64,000 bases of DNA from Seriola aureovittata (lineage: Eukaryota; Chordata; Actinopteri; Carangiformes; Carangidae). The translations under genes were made by a program, and so were the position numbers. The DNA is taken from contig NC_079383.1 of assembly GCF_021018895.1 (NCBI RefSeq), positions 20,751,853 through 20,815,852 of the forward strand, read 5' to 3'. This document shows positions 47,701 to 58,371 of this stretch, piece by piece. How positions within the stretch are numbered: position 1 is the stretch's first letter; every line of letters starts with the position of its first letter. The notes under the pieces are model-generated. The model was not told the DNA's origin, did no database searches, and worked only from the letters and a program-made list of their open reading frames with translations.

Positions 47701-50700
47701 TCCACAACTGCGAGTGTTTTACTCAACCCCTCATTACCGTCTTAAAGGATTTAGGTTTGCACAAGAAAGGCAACTGAGAATATCTAGAAATACCATATAT
47801 GGATTTCTAAAAGGTTGTGTTCCCCTTTAAGGACTCGGTTCAGAGGGCAGTGTGCACAGAGAGGGAAAAAGTACTTCCTGCTTTCCTGCTATTTGCTTAA
47901 ATCAACCTGTTCTCCATAAACAGTAGGTATGTAGTTTGTTCTTTGGCGGTGAAACGTGCAGATGTTTGGGAAAGAGGTTGAAGATTGTTTCTGAGTCAGC
48001 ACTGCTGCAGTTGTACTTCCTGTTTCTGTATAACAATACAGATACTGGTGAATGTGACTCTGAAGCAGCTGCTGTGGGAAACCTTCTCCTGTAGTGTTTC
48101 TGTGCTCAAGCAGGCAGGTACATGACTCAAACTAGAATATCTCCACACAGATCTGCTAATAGATACGTTTAGGATTTTGAAAGTGGTGCTGAAAACACTC
48201 TGCGCCTCTTCGTCTCAGAGAGTAGTTGACCTGTAGTGACTCTAAAAACTGGCATTGTGTGAGGACAGGGGTGGAAGGGTGCAGAGCGGCAGGTGGAAGA
48301 GTATTTAGGCATCTCGTTTGCTCAGCCACCACAGGGGCCTTCTGCGGTTTGCTGCAAAAATGCCTAAAATGTGAGTATACACTGGCGCTAGTCGGAGACG
48401 GGTCTTTTTTCCTTTTGGTGAGAATCAGCTGCAGCGTTGGATACCCATTTAAAAATGGACTGAAGTTGTTCCAGCCGTTGGTTTGGCAAAGGATGCTTAG
48501 TTACAACATCACCAATACAAAGTCCTGTTATGAGTATCAGTGCTGGAGTCAAAAGGATTGATGTTGTATCACGTTTGATGCAAAAACACTTTTCTTAAAG
48601 CTGCAGTTTTTGCATCTCTGGTGTTGTTGTGCCTGTGAGTCAGTTTGGCAAATTGTTTGGGGGATGATTAAAAAATATTCAGAAGTAGGTTATCAATAAT
48701 ACGTACTGTTGAGAGAGGCTGCGTTCCAAGCCTGGAATTTTTTTTTTTTTCAGTTGTTTAATTTATTATAAACATCAGTTTCTCTTTGGCTCTGACTAAT
48801 AACATTCCCCCCCGAGCCTCAGCTGGACACGCTAAACTGAAGGCGGTGCACATGGTATAAACGTTATACCTGCTGGAGACATCAGGACACACACACACAG
48901 TGATCCAGCTAAATAGCTGTCAGTGGAAAACTATGGTGGTATTGATCAGCTGCACCGTGTGACGATTGTAACCGTAACTGATCAATGAAAAACAGGAAGA
49001 ATAATCCGTCCCTGGATAAGCAAACACGTTCGGATTAACCCCTGAATACACTGAGCAGGTTTTCTTAATTATAGTAACAGAACTTTATTTATATATCATA
49101 TAGAGACGAGCCGGTTGAAAGTTCTGATGTGGAGCTGTCGATCAATCAATCAAACTTTATTTATTTATTCACACAGGTTACTGCAGGTCAAAGTTCACAA
49201 GAAAAAGACCAATCAAGTGAGAAAGATCAACAGCAAGATACAATCAAATAAATGTAAAAACGTTGTAGCAAACAAAAACAAACACTGATAATAATAGAAA
49301 AGATAAAATACAATCTACAACATGAAATAAGTGAATAAAATGTATAATGTGTGTAATGTGTTCTCTCCTTTCGTCTATAGACCTTTTTATTTAATGTTAG
49401 TTATGGAGCACAAACCTAAGAACTGTCAGTTATTGCACTTCCTCGTGGTCACCAGTAGAGGTCACTAGAGGTCTTACATTTCTACCATCCCTTCCTGTTT
49501 TTAATAAGCACTGGAGATGAACATGCACCTGGCAGCTGAGGCCTCCCGGATCAGATCATATCCGTCTCCAGTCAGTCCCTTTAATGGAGATCCAAACTCA
49601 CAATCAGCACATCAGTGTCAGTATGATGGTGAGTACGAAGGGGAAAAGAATGTAGATTGTAAATACTGATCTGATGAAGCTGTTTAAACCAGGATATTGA
49701 ATAAAGACTTGTGCACATGTTTCTTTGTAGGTCCTTTGTCCAGTCGCCATGAGAGGAGTGGAAGCCCTGCACACCAGCAACCCACTGGCTACAGCTCAAC
49801 ATGTACTGATAGTGATAATCAGAATCAGCTTCTTTTATGTTTTTGTTTTTTACAGCTTGTTTCTGTTTCTATTGCTGATTTTATTCCCGGTTTCCCTCTT
49901 TTAGTAGAGTACAATTCACAGCAGAGAATCCAACTGAAAACCTAATAATAATAATAATAATAATAATATAAGTTAATTGTGCTTATTAGTTCACATGCTG
50001 TTATCTACTTGTGATTAGCTTTGAGCTTCCATTAGCAGTAACGAACATGTTTTTTTCCCTCCTGTGTGAGTGACAGCTCAGCCATTTTTCTGTTTTACTC
50101 TGTACTCACTCAACCGTACAAAAGACTCAACACATGTGCCATTCAAGTGTTTATATTCATGATAAATAAACAAGAAAACAGGAAAAATACACATTCATAA
50201 ATATACTGTCAAAATAAAAGTTCCTGTATACTTTCCCCCTGACTTCCCCTCTGACATGCCTCAGGTGCAGATGAGCTAAAACTGAAGGAATACCTGCAAC
50301 AAAACACTTTTTTGCACCTTTGATAAATATGATCCACGTCAATTTTATCTGGGTTGTGCAATAACTGATATCTCGCTCAGGACCTGTGTCACAGGAGCAG
50401 GAAGTGAGTACACTGGTGCATGGTGCACAGAACAAACTTGGTAAACACTAGGTAGAGTATTTTATGTCAGTCTTTGCTGCTTTTTGTCCTCTTGGGAAAT
50501 GTGCATGCAGAGATTCACGAGGTTTCTTTCTGTCCCCGCTGCAGGTCACCAAACGGGCCCAGACTGGCTCGTTCCGGTCATGATGAAAACTACCTGAAGA
50601 CGAGCGTGCAGCAGACAGTCGCAGATGTTCTTTTGTAGTCTCACCCTGCGAACGATGAGCTCTCATCCGGCCGTCGTACTCGAAGAGAGACTTCCATAAA

Positions 50701-50733
50701 GTGCAGCGAAATATTATAACACACACACACATT
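47700..50733. other. Spacer between fbxl7 and TNIP-like gene
   Basis: The genes on either side converge here (fbxl7 rightward, TNIP-like leftward), so the right part should hold the TNIP-like 3' UTR, whose end I cannot place. A LINE/SINE-like tail occurs at 49139-49330 and an (AAT)n run at about 49944-49971. Short open frames lack splice logic or similarity. Confidence 0.45.
49139..49330. mobile_element. Retroelement-like 3' tail with ATCA repeats
   Basis: Begins with ATCAATCAATCAAACTTTAT, a short-unit tail joined to a CTTTATTTATTTATTC stretch. This resembles the end of non-LTR retroelements widely dispersed in fish. The rest is AT-rich and unrecognised. No reverse-transcriptase frame is present, so at most a truncated copy. 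The family is not assigned. Confidence 0.4.
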
Positions 50734-53700
50734 TCACAGTTTGTTATCAAGAGTGTATCGCCTCTGTGTCTGCATGCGGTGCTGTTTAACTGGGTGGACC
50801 TCCCAGTGTGGATGAGCCGTGCAGACACATTCGAGCGCGGGTTGTGGAGGCTGAGTCCGAGTCACCTGTAAAAACAGAGAAAATATAGTAATGTCTATAA
50901 ATCGTCATTTATACTAGCAAACATGCCAGAATAGAAGAACATGAATTCCAAATAGTGTGACATACCTGTGATTTAAGGACATGCAGCTCGCTGCGAGCTT
51001 TCCTGAACCGATTCTCTAGCTCCAAATACTTGTCTTTAAGCTTCTCCCTGTCCTTCCGCTCCGTCAAAAAGTCTTCCTTGTAGATCTCAGCCTTTAAATT
51101 TGACAACAAAGAAACATGATGTAAGGATACAGATCGGCATTTTGGGAAAGTGCACGAAATGAATACGGTGGTTGGACGTTTTGGGAAATACCCTTCAGTC
51201 AGATGAGAAGATCGATACCACTCAGCTTACAGTTTCATATTTTATATACTGATATGAAAGCGGTATCGATCTTCTCATCTAACTCTGGGCAAACATTTCC
51301 CAAAATGTTGAACTATTCATTTAAATAACATGACGAGGTCAAAACCTAGTACATGTCTGAATCGCCTTTGGTCAAACCCGGATTTTATAACTGCGACATC
51401 GTCTGATAAAATCACCAAACACATCTATTAAAGACTAAGACTGAGCTGTGATTTCAGCTGTATCTACTTATAAAATGATCACTCGGAGCAAAAGTTAGAA
51501 GAGACAGAATATCTTTCTTATTTTGTCTCTCATGGTTCAGTCTTTATTTACCTCATTTACAGACTTAAATCAGGGGCAGGTCTTTATGTCTAACTCCCTC
51601 TGTTTGATCTGTAGAATCGGCCATAGCGGTCATTCGTGTTAAAGTTACTACCTTACGTGATCATACAAACTCAACATTTCAAATTAAAAGCCCTCTAGCG
51701 TTTCCGTGGACAGAAACCCTTTATGTCTTAACAGGACTTTTATTGCTGTGCTGCAGTAAGCGTATTGTCTCATTTCTGGTTGCAGGTGTTTCTGTTGTTT
51801 ACATGTTTTTCAGATCTGCTAGTTTCTGTAGCAGTTAGCAATGACTCCTCTCTCTCCCTCCCTCTCTCCTGCTCTCTCTGCTCGGTGTGTCTTATGTTTA
51901 GTTAATCCTCTGCCTCAATTAGTAATAATGATACGTGTAGTGAAAGTAGGTCATTTGCTGTAATGGAGGTGAGACTCAGTGTATTGGAAGCGCTCCTCTG
52001 CTTCTGTTTTTAAAAAAAAGTCTCTAAATCTAGCGACGATGCGCTAAGTTGGCAAGACCACAGGCTGTGAATACCCCCCCTCCCCCAACTGAGTTTGTTC
52101 GCACCAGAAACTGACGAGGCATTCACTGACCAGTGGTGAAACTATGATCACTCAGTCAGTCAGTCAGTCAGTCAGTCAGTCAGTCAATCTGTCAGGGACA
52201 TTCCAGATTACAGGGCTGGCCCCGCTGTTGCGGTCCAGCCTAAAAAAAGCACATATACAGTAAAGATACATATTTATATTATGCAAAGCTAACCTGATGT
52301 TTCCACAGATCCTGTAGTGTTTCACTGCTCACCCCGAGAGGCTGCGTGGTCAGAAGAACATCCTTCAGGGCCTGCACAAACACATTAAAGCAACTGTAAC
52401 GCCACTGTTGTCGAAGGGTGCAAACACTCACGACGCTCAGTTGGCAGCAGCTCATCTCACCTTGTTCAGTCGTTTGATCTCCTCGTTCTGGTGCTGCCCT
52501 TTGCGGGTCAGGGTGCTGTTCTGCGCTCGCAGCTCTTGCGCTTCCTTTTCTACTTTCAGTAGCTCCGATCGTACATCAGCGTCGCCACTCTGTGAACATT
52601 TTTCCCACAGGGATCAAATTATTAAAACTCCATTTCACACAGTTAATCTAATCACACATGCCTTTAAAAAAAAAAAAACATGTTTGGTGCATTTACCCAT
52701 TTGCTGTCCTCTCCTTTGAGTGTCCTGAATGTTTGTTTTTTATACAATGTGATGTGCGTTTCTTCTTCCTCACACGCCCCCTGTTCAAAGTGCAGTAATG
52801 CTTTTAAATCCCGGACCTGGGTGTTTAGGTAAAGAAAAGGACATGTGATGCAACACAGCCAGAAGAAGCAACAAGTAAAATAATAAAACAAACTGATAAG
52901 AGCTGAATGAACAGTGAGTAGGACTTTGAATTTGTCCCTTTCTTACTTTCTCTTTGTAGTACTGCACCATGGTTCGGTACTCTTTTGCCCATTTCTCATT
53001 AATAGAAAGAAGCTGAGTAAGACAGAAAAGAACATGAATCACATAAGTGGTAAAAGTACATGTTGTGTTTTGGGATGAATATAAATCTCAGTTCTGAAAT
53101 CTACTCACTTCGTGCCTCTGGTCCTCCAAGATAAGTATCTGTGCTTTCATTCTGACGTCACTGTTGGCGGCACACACTTCCGACTGAGAGAAATAAGAGG
53201 AAGTATTCAAATTTGGCAAACAGTGCAAGCATTAGATGGGCAATTATGCAACCTGACTATATCCACGGACTTCCTTTTACACATTTTTGGAAGTTTTGCT
53301 TTTGACTGTTTCCAGTAACACAAAGAATGTCATTTCCATGTGGTCATGGAATCAAACGGTGACGGGGTGAGAATACATAACGCTCGCCCAGACATATCTT
53401 CCAGGGTTGCATCTGTGAACATTACCTGTGTGTCTCCCAGCACTCGGTCAGGATGAGACTCCTCAGCCGTGCGAGGCTTTTCACCAGTGGAGTTTCCCAG
53501 CAGGCAAATATCATACCTGGAAACACATCATTTGCATTAGCGCTTACAGCAGCTTTAATAAATCTGCAATTATTTTGCGTTTTATTAATAACAAAATCAT
53601 CAAATGTCTGACGGAGATGATGCGCCGTTTCTCACCTGTCTATATTTGGCAGTGAAGGATACAATCTGTGAGTTGGTTTGTTGTCAGTGGCAACAGGTTC

Positions 53701-54458
53701 GCTGGCCTGTGGTCTGTCCATTGTGTTGTCACGCAGGGACTTAAAACACAGAGAAGAAGAAGACACGTAAACCTCTGAGACAACAGAATCACATTATATA
53801 CATGTATACATTTTAAAACATAACCAAACTTAAAAGTTATTTTAACTAATGCTGAAACATAAGTCAGCTAATCGATTAGTCAGTTGCATTTTTAAATGTC
53901 TCATCATCGCATCTGGGACCTTTAATGATACAGTTTTCACTATGTTTTAATATTTAATACATTAAAATGTAACACTTTGTTTTTATGTCCCCCCTTTTTA
54001 GCATTTATAAGCATTAAAGAAATGTTTATAACACACTATAATGTAGCTGTAAACAGATAAGAGTGTTTATTAATGTATTTGCTCACTCTTTATATGTGTT
54101 TACTTTTGAAACTCAATACTTTTGCATTTCCACAACTTGTACTAAAATTATGAATGCATGTTTTGCATTGGTGGGTTTACTGAAGTAAAAATATTGCACT
54201 TCTGTTTCCACCACAGTCTGATCTTCTTTAAGCTACATTTTTGGAGATGCTGAATCAATATTGCGAGGAGCTCAGCATGTGCTGCAGAGGCACAGGGCGG
54301 CAGCTGACTCAAACCCACAGAGGATGTGAATTATCTCATCTCCACACAGTCATGTGACACCCCGTAATAATGAAGCGCAAACCTGGGGATCTAGAAATCT
54401 AATAATAATTATTATAATAATAATGATCATAATGATAATAATAATAAAAACTCACCAT
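50734..54458 (-). CDS. TNIP/ABIN-family protein with UBAN motif, 10 coding exons
   Basis: Exons: 54458-54456 (ATG only), 53739-53636, 53516-53426, 53183-53109, 53012-52947, 52816-52697, 52589-52461, 52371-52294, 51091-50966, 50865-50734. They give 924 nt, or 307 aa. TNFAIP3-interacting proteins bind A20 and linear or K63 ubiquitin chains and restrain NF-kB and cell-death signalling in the cytosol. The protein is mostly coiled coil: INEKWAKEYRTMVQYYKEKV resembles TNIP1/3 NSQWEQQFRSM, EEIKRLNKALKDVL resembles TNIP EIxRLNKALxxAL, and AEIYKEDFLTERKDREKL (about 223-240) is the ubiquitin-binding UBAN/AHD2 signature. The tail (265-307) is unlike any I know. The RLNKAL segment favours TNIP1/TNIP3 over TNIP2, and the small size favours TNIP3, but orthology is unproven. 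The start codon is the last three bases of exon 1; a second in-frame Met (MDRPQ) lies 7 codons later. Confidence 0.8.
51171..51320. mobile_element. Foldback (inverted-repeat) element in TNIP-like intron 8
   Basis: The left arm contains TTTTGGGAAAT and then AGATGAGAAGATCGATACC (51199-51219). The right arm is its reverse complement: GGTATCGATCTTCTCATCT (51262-51280), then ATTTCCCAAAA (51294-51304). The arms of roughly 65-70 bases are separated by a short AT spacer, so the segment can fold into a long hairpin. The same words recur at 37385-37560 in one orientation, which makes this a dispersed family, probably a MITE or SINE-like element. No transposase is present. Confidence 0.65.
52152..52186. 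repeat. (CAGT)n microsatellite
   Basis: Eight to nine CAGT units in intron 8 of the TNIP-like gene, just left of the exon at 52294-52371. Confidence 0.95.
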
Positions 54459-54700
54459 AGTGTGATTCTGAGGTGTACAGATCCCTCTATAAAGCTGAGA
54501 GGCAGTGAAGCAGGACTCGCTCTGCATGTATAGTTATACTGAAGATACCGTGTGACGTGGTAAAACCAGCGCTGTCCAATCAGCTGTCGGGATTCCCTCT
54601 TCGTGGTGGCGCCGCTGCAGTCACAGACCATAACGAAGGAAAGGAAAGTACAACCAGTTGATCAACACCACGAGCGGTAAAAGACAAAATGTTTATGGTA
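54459..54700 (-). promoter_or_regulatory. TNIP-like 5' UTR and promoter region (inferred)
   Basis: This lies upstream of the exon whose last three bases are the ATG. A TATA-like TATACTG/TATAACTA stretch appears on the minus strand near 54530, but no motif is decisive. Exon 1 must start somewhere here. Confidence 0.3.
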
Positions 54701-55930
54701 CGAATCGATGACTAAGAGAAAAATCTCTATCTACACTGTAAAAAATGAGTCTCGAGCCTTATCATTCAGGATCAGATTTGATCCAGTTGATCAGTTTACT
54801 TCTTTATTACTTTTTTTTTTTTTTATCTTAAAGGGAAACTCGCCCAGCTTGATAAATATTCATAATAACGAATGAATAAATAATATATACAAAATCACCA
54901 TAAAATAAAAATTAATTAAGAAACAAAATCTTGTAAAAAAAAAAATAAAGGTAAATGACTAAAATTAAATACATGAACCAATAGAAAAAAAATTCAAGTT
55001 TTATGTCAGGAAATAAACATGATTAAATAGGTCTTTATAATCCTGCTGTATCTTTATCATTGGAGCTCTTTCAAAATAAAGGAATAAGTTGGAGATACAC
55101 TATCTTCTTTTTTTCTTTCCTTTCTCTTCTTTTTTTTTTTTACAGTGTGCCGTTTGACGCCGTGTGAGAATTCATCTGTGTGCTGAGCGTCTATTAACTT
55201 CCTGGGTGGGTAAAACCGCACGCGCTTAAAATCCGGAAAACGTTTAAAAAAAAAAAAAAAAAAAAAAAGTCACCAATATCGAGATGAAACTGTCCAACAA
55301 GAAAAATATGCAAAACCAACAAAAAAAAAAAGAAAAAAGAACCTCTGGGCTGCGGGCTGAGGGAAAATCACACATCACGCAGGCTTATCGTCTTACACAA
55401 TCTGCTCTTCTCAAAGGTGTTGACTCAGAGCGGACTTGTTTCAGGGAAGGAGGAGAGGGGAAAATACGCCGCCGATCCTCCTCCAGTAAACGACACTGTG
55501 CAGGGGACACAACCCATGTCCACTCATTTGTTCTTTCTTATAGAAAACCTAAATTACTGTATGTTATTTTCCATTTTTACACATACATGTAACTGTAAGA
55601 CCCCCCCCCCCCACTTAGAGATGAATGCAGGATCATCTACTGAGGACACGTGACCTCTGAAGCCCAAAGAAATATACATTGTAGAATACATGACATTTTC
55701 CTGGTGACACTTTTCACACCTTTCACACCTTTTTTTTTTTTTTTTTTTAAGTTTATTTACAGTTGTGTGTATGGATTTTTTTTTTTGTTGTTGTTGAAGT
55801 TGGAGCTTCCACTTTCATAAATTTCAGTAGGTGCTGGGAAAGGTTTCGGCAGGGTATTCTGGGATATCCCACTTCGCCCGAGAGTCTTTTTTTTTTTAAA
55901 GTCAAAATTAAAACAGAAAGTACTTTTATA

Positions 55931-55944
55931 TATATATATATGTG

Positions 55945-55978
<34 letters not shown>
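55931..55978. repeat. Compound (TA)n(TG)n microsatellite
   Basis: TA dinucleotides with TGTG interruptions grading into TG repeats, in the spacer between the TNIP-like and cd38 genes. Confidence 0.95.
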
Positions 55979-56049
55979 ATAATCAACCAAAACAGCTCAA
56001 TGTGTTGATGTTACTGAGAAAACACTGTAATTATTTTTAGAGGAATAAA

Positions 56050-56325
56050 GTTGCAGTTGTGGACGGATTATGATCCCACTGGAAGACAGTAATTTGTGGC
56101 CAGTGTGTGTCTCTTTGTAGTTGTTTCATATTTCTTTTTGGTAGTTTTGCATCTCTTTCTAGTTGATCTGTAACTCTGTGCTCATCACATGACTCCTTGA
56201 AGTCATTTTGTGTCTGTTTGTAGTTTTTATGTGTTTGTTTTTGATTCATTTGCATCACTTTGTGGATGCTTTGTGTCTCTTTGTAGCTGTTTCACATCTC
56301 TTTGTGGCTGTTTCTAGTTGTTTTA
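56050..56325. repeat. Degenerate minisatellite (TTTGTGTCTCTTTGTAGTTG unit)
   Basis: Imperfect tandem copies of a unit of about 20-24 bases built on CTCTTTGTAGTTGTTTCA. Examples are GTGTCTCTTTGTAGTTGTTT near 56106, GTGTCTCTTTGTAGCTGTTT near 56274 and ATCTCTTTGTGGCTGTTTCT near 56295. No coding role; it sits between the TNIP-like and cd38 genes. Confidence 0.7.
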
Positions 56326-56394
56326 CAGTGAATATGTCTCCATAGTAAATATAACTTGTGATGTGTTTGTTGGTGACATCTGTACATCTGTTAC

Positions 56395-56480
56395 ATTACA
56401 TTACAGACTACACACACAGTTCAGCGTCTTGCTCAAGGACACTTGGACACATGAGCAGGAGGAACCAGAAACCTCAATTA
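56395..56480. mobile_element. Fragment of a common fish interspersed repeat
   Basis: Contains TCAGCGTCTTGCTCAAGGAC ACTTGGACACATGAGCAGG, a phrase resembling the CTTGCCCAAGGACACTT words common in fish interspersed repeats. The fragment is short and diverged; recognition is from general knowledge only. Confidence 0.3.
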
Positions 56481-58039
56481 AAGCTGCCCCAACTCTTCCA
56501 TTTTCTAACCCTCTTATGTGGTGCAGGGTTACTCTGGGCAGGAACTTGTTCCAGCTCAGATCAGATAGTGGAGCAGCACCTGGACGGGATGGAGTTTACA
56601 AATCTGCAGGTCTCGTAGAGCTTGATTTGCTTGATTCACATTATTTGCGTATCTCACTCAGTTGTGGTGGTTTCCATTTGCTCATCCGACCTCAAAATCT
56701 ACTCAGGCTTGGTGAAATGTAAATTTTCTGGCTCTAATAACTGCCTGGATGGTTAGTTTGTGGTAAAACCCGTGTTCTGGATAAACCCCAGATTTTTCCT
56801 ACACTGCTACACCTGGTCCCAGGTTTGCTCTGTGGCGGTTTGATGAAACAGATTCATTCTGAAATGCAAGTGAGAAACTGAAACGGTAAACTAGGTGAAG
56901 ACACAGGAATCCCCTTCGAGTCAGGGTGTCAAGACCAGGTAATGACACAAAACCACCTTTAGGGCTCTTTCTGTGTCAGCTGCACTTGAGGAAAACACAT
57001 TTTGAAATACATTTTATCAGCACAAACAAGTTGTTTTTTTTAGTGTACTTGCTCAAAAAATTGGATGGACTATACCTACAAATTCTAACAGCTGAAAACA
57101 GTCCTGATGGTGACAAAGCCATGTGAATTACTTGAGCTTGCTTCCTACTTGGCAAAAGAAAAATGTCATGTAAAGTGTGACGTATGTACTTAATGATTTC
57201 CACGATAGATACATTTTAGTTTTACTCATCTGCATCTTTTGATCTTGAAACGCTTGTTATTGTCTTAAAAGCGCTAAATAAAGGTTATCACTTGTAGCGC
57301 GGCATGAGTGTCAGTGACTCAAACTGTGACTGTGTTTACTGACAGTTCAGAGTTTCTCACCGTACCCCATGTTGTGGTTTTACAGAAGGGGCCTTCTTCA
57401 TGTAACACCTGTGCACTGAGAACCCCGGACGTCTCTTCCCAGCACCGACACAGCCTGTTTACGGTACGAGTGACACAGCAGCAAGTCACTAGGAAGGAAA
57501 GGGGAGGTTTTCACTGTGATCGATGAGCCTCCTTCTTCCTGCCACAACAATCTCACTCCTCAAGGTTCACGAGTCAACACTGATCTTTATTTTGTTCCTG
57601 TCTGTGTCACTTTGGTTCACACACATCATAGATAAGTCATTTTGCGGCCTACACCTACAAATATAAAACCAAGAGCAGGTTTGATTTTTTTTAAGATCAC
57701 TTTCTATTCTGTCAGTGGTTTAGTGGTTTTGCATATCTACACGCACCTTAGTCTAACATTTGAGTTTCACATGGAGCAAAAAAGAAAGCAAAAATGGTGT
57801 GTTTAGCAGAAATACAACTAAGATGATCAACTAAGCAAATGTTCGCGAAGGTGTACCTGTAGTAATAAATATTTGAGAACATTTAATTCCTCATCATTTG
57901 TGGTCGTGTGGTGTGAGACAAGTGCCCACCAAACTCCTGGAATTACTTCATACAAAGTCAAACTAAAGAAAACCTTTTAGGTTTTGTCTCCAAAAAACAA
58001 ACAAGTGACTTCACACAAGTTCACAACATATTTCAACAT

Positions 58040-58045
58040 TTTATT
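58040..58045 (-). terminator. Candidate polyadenylation signal of cd38
   Basis: AATAAA on the minus strand, about 330 bases after the cd38 stop codon. It is separated from the stop by the AT microsatellite and homopolymers. Confidence 0.45.
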
Positions 58046-58046
58046 T

Positions 58047-58049
<3 letters not shown>

Positions 58050-58096
<47 letters not shown>
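58050..58096. repeat. (AT)n microsatellite at the cd38 3' end
   Basis: About 23 uninterrupted AT units, a few bases from the candidate cd38 polyadenylation signal and therefore inside the predicted 3' UTR. Confidence 0.95.
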
Positions 58097-58099
<3 letters not shown>

Positions 58100-58371
58100 T
58101 AATTTCCAAGCCAGGAAGAAGAGAAATCATCAGTAAAATTGTAATTTGATATCTGCTCTGATATTTTAACAGCACGTGATATTTTACCAGAAAAAAACCC
58201 CAAAAACCCCAAAAATTAAAAAAAAAAAAAAAAAAAACCCTGGATCAGAACAACAGGCCTTTTTAATTTTTTTTTTAATTTTTATAAAAGCAGTATTGTG
58301 GTGAATGTAGGAACTGAATCTGTGTATAAAGAAATTTAAGATGTTACAGGTTAAACTGGACTGTAGGCCCC

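Larger units (their letters stand above)
54700..58039. other. Spacer between TNIP-like and cd38 genes
   Basis: The two genes are both on the minus strand, and this is the gap behind cd38. It contains A and T homopolymers (55245-55268, about 55733-55749), a C run near 55602, the minisatellite at 56050-56325 and repeat fragments. No open frame is supported by splice sites or similarity. Confidence 0.5.

Noticed and set aside
55757..55990. HTHTHIYIYIYI-type open frames
   Set aside because: Pure translation of the TA/TG microsatellite.
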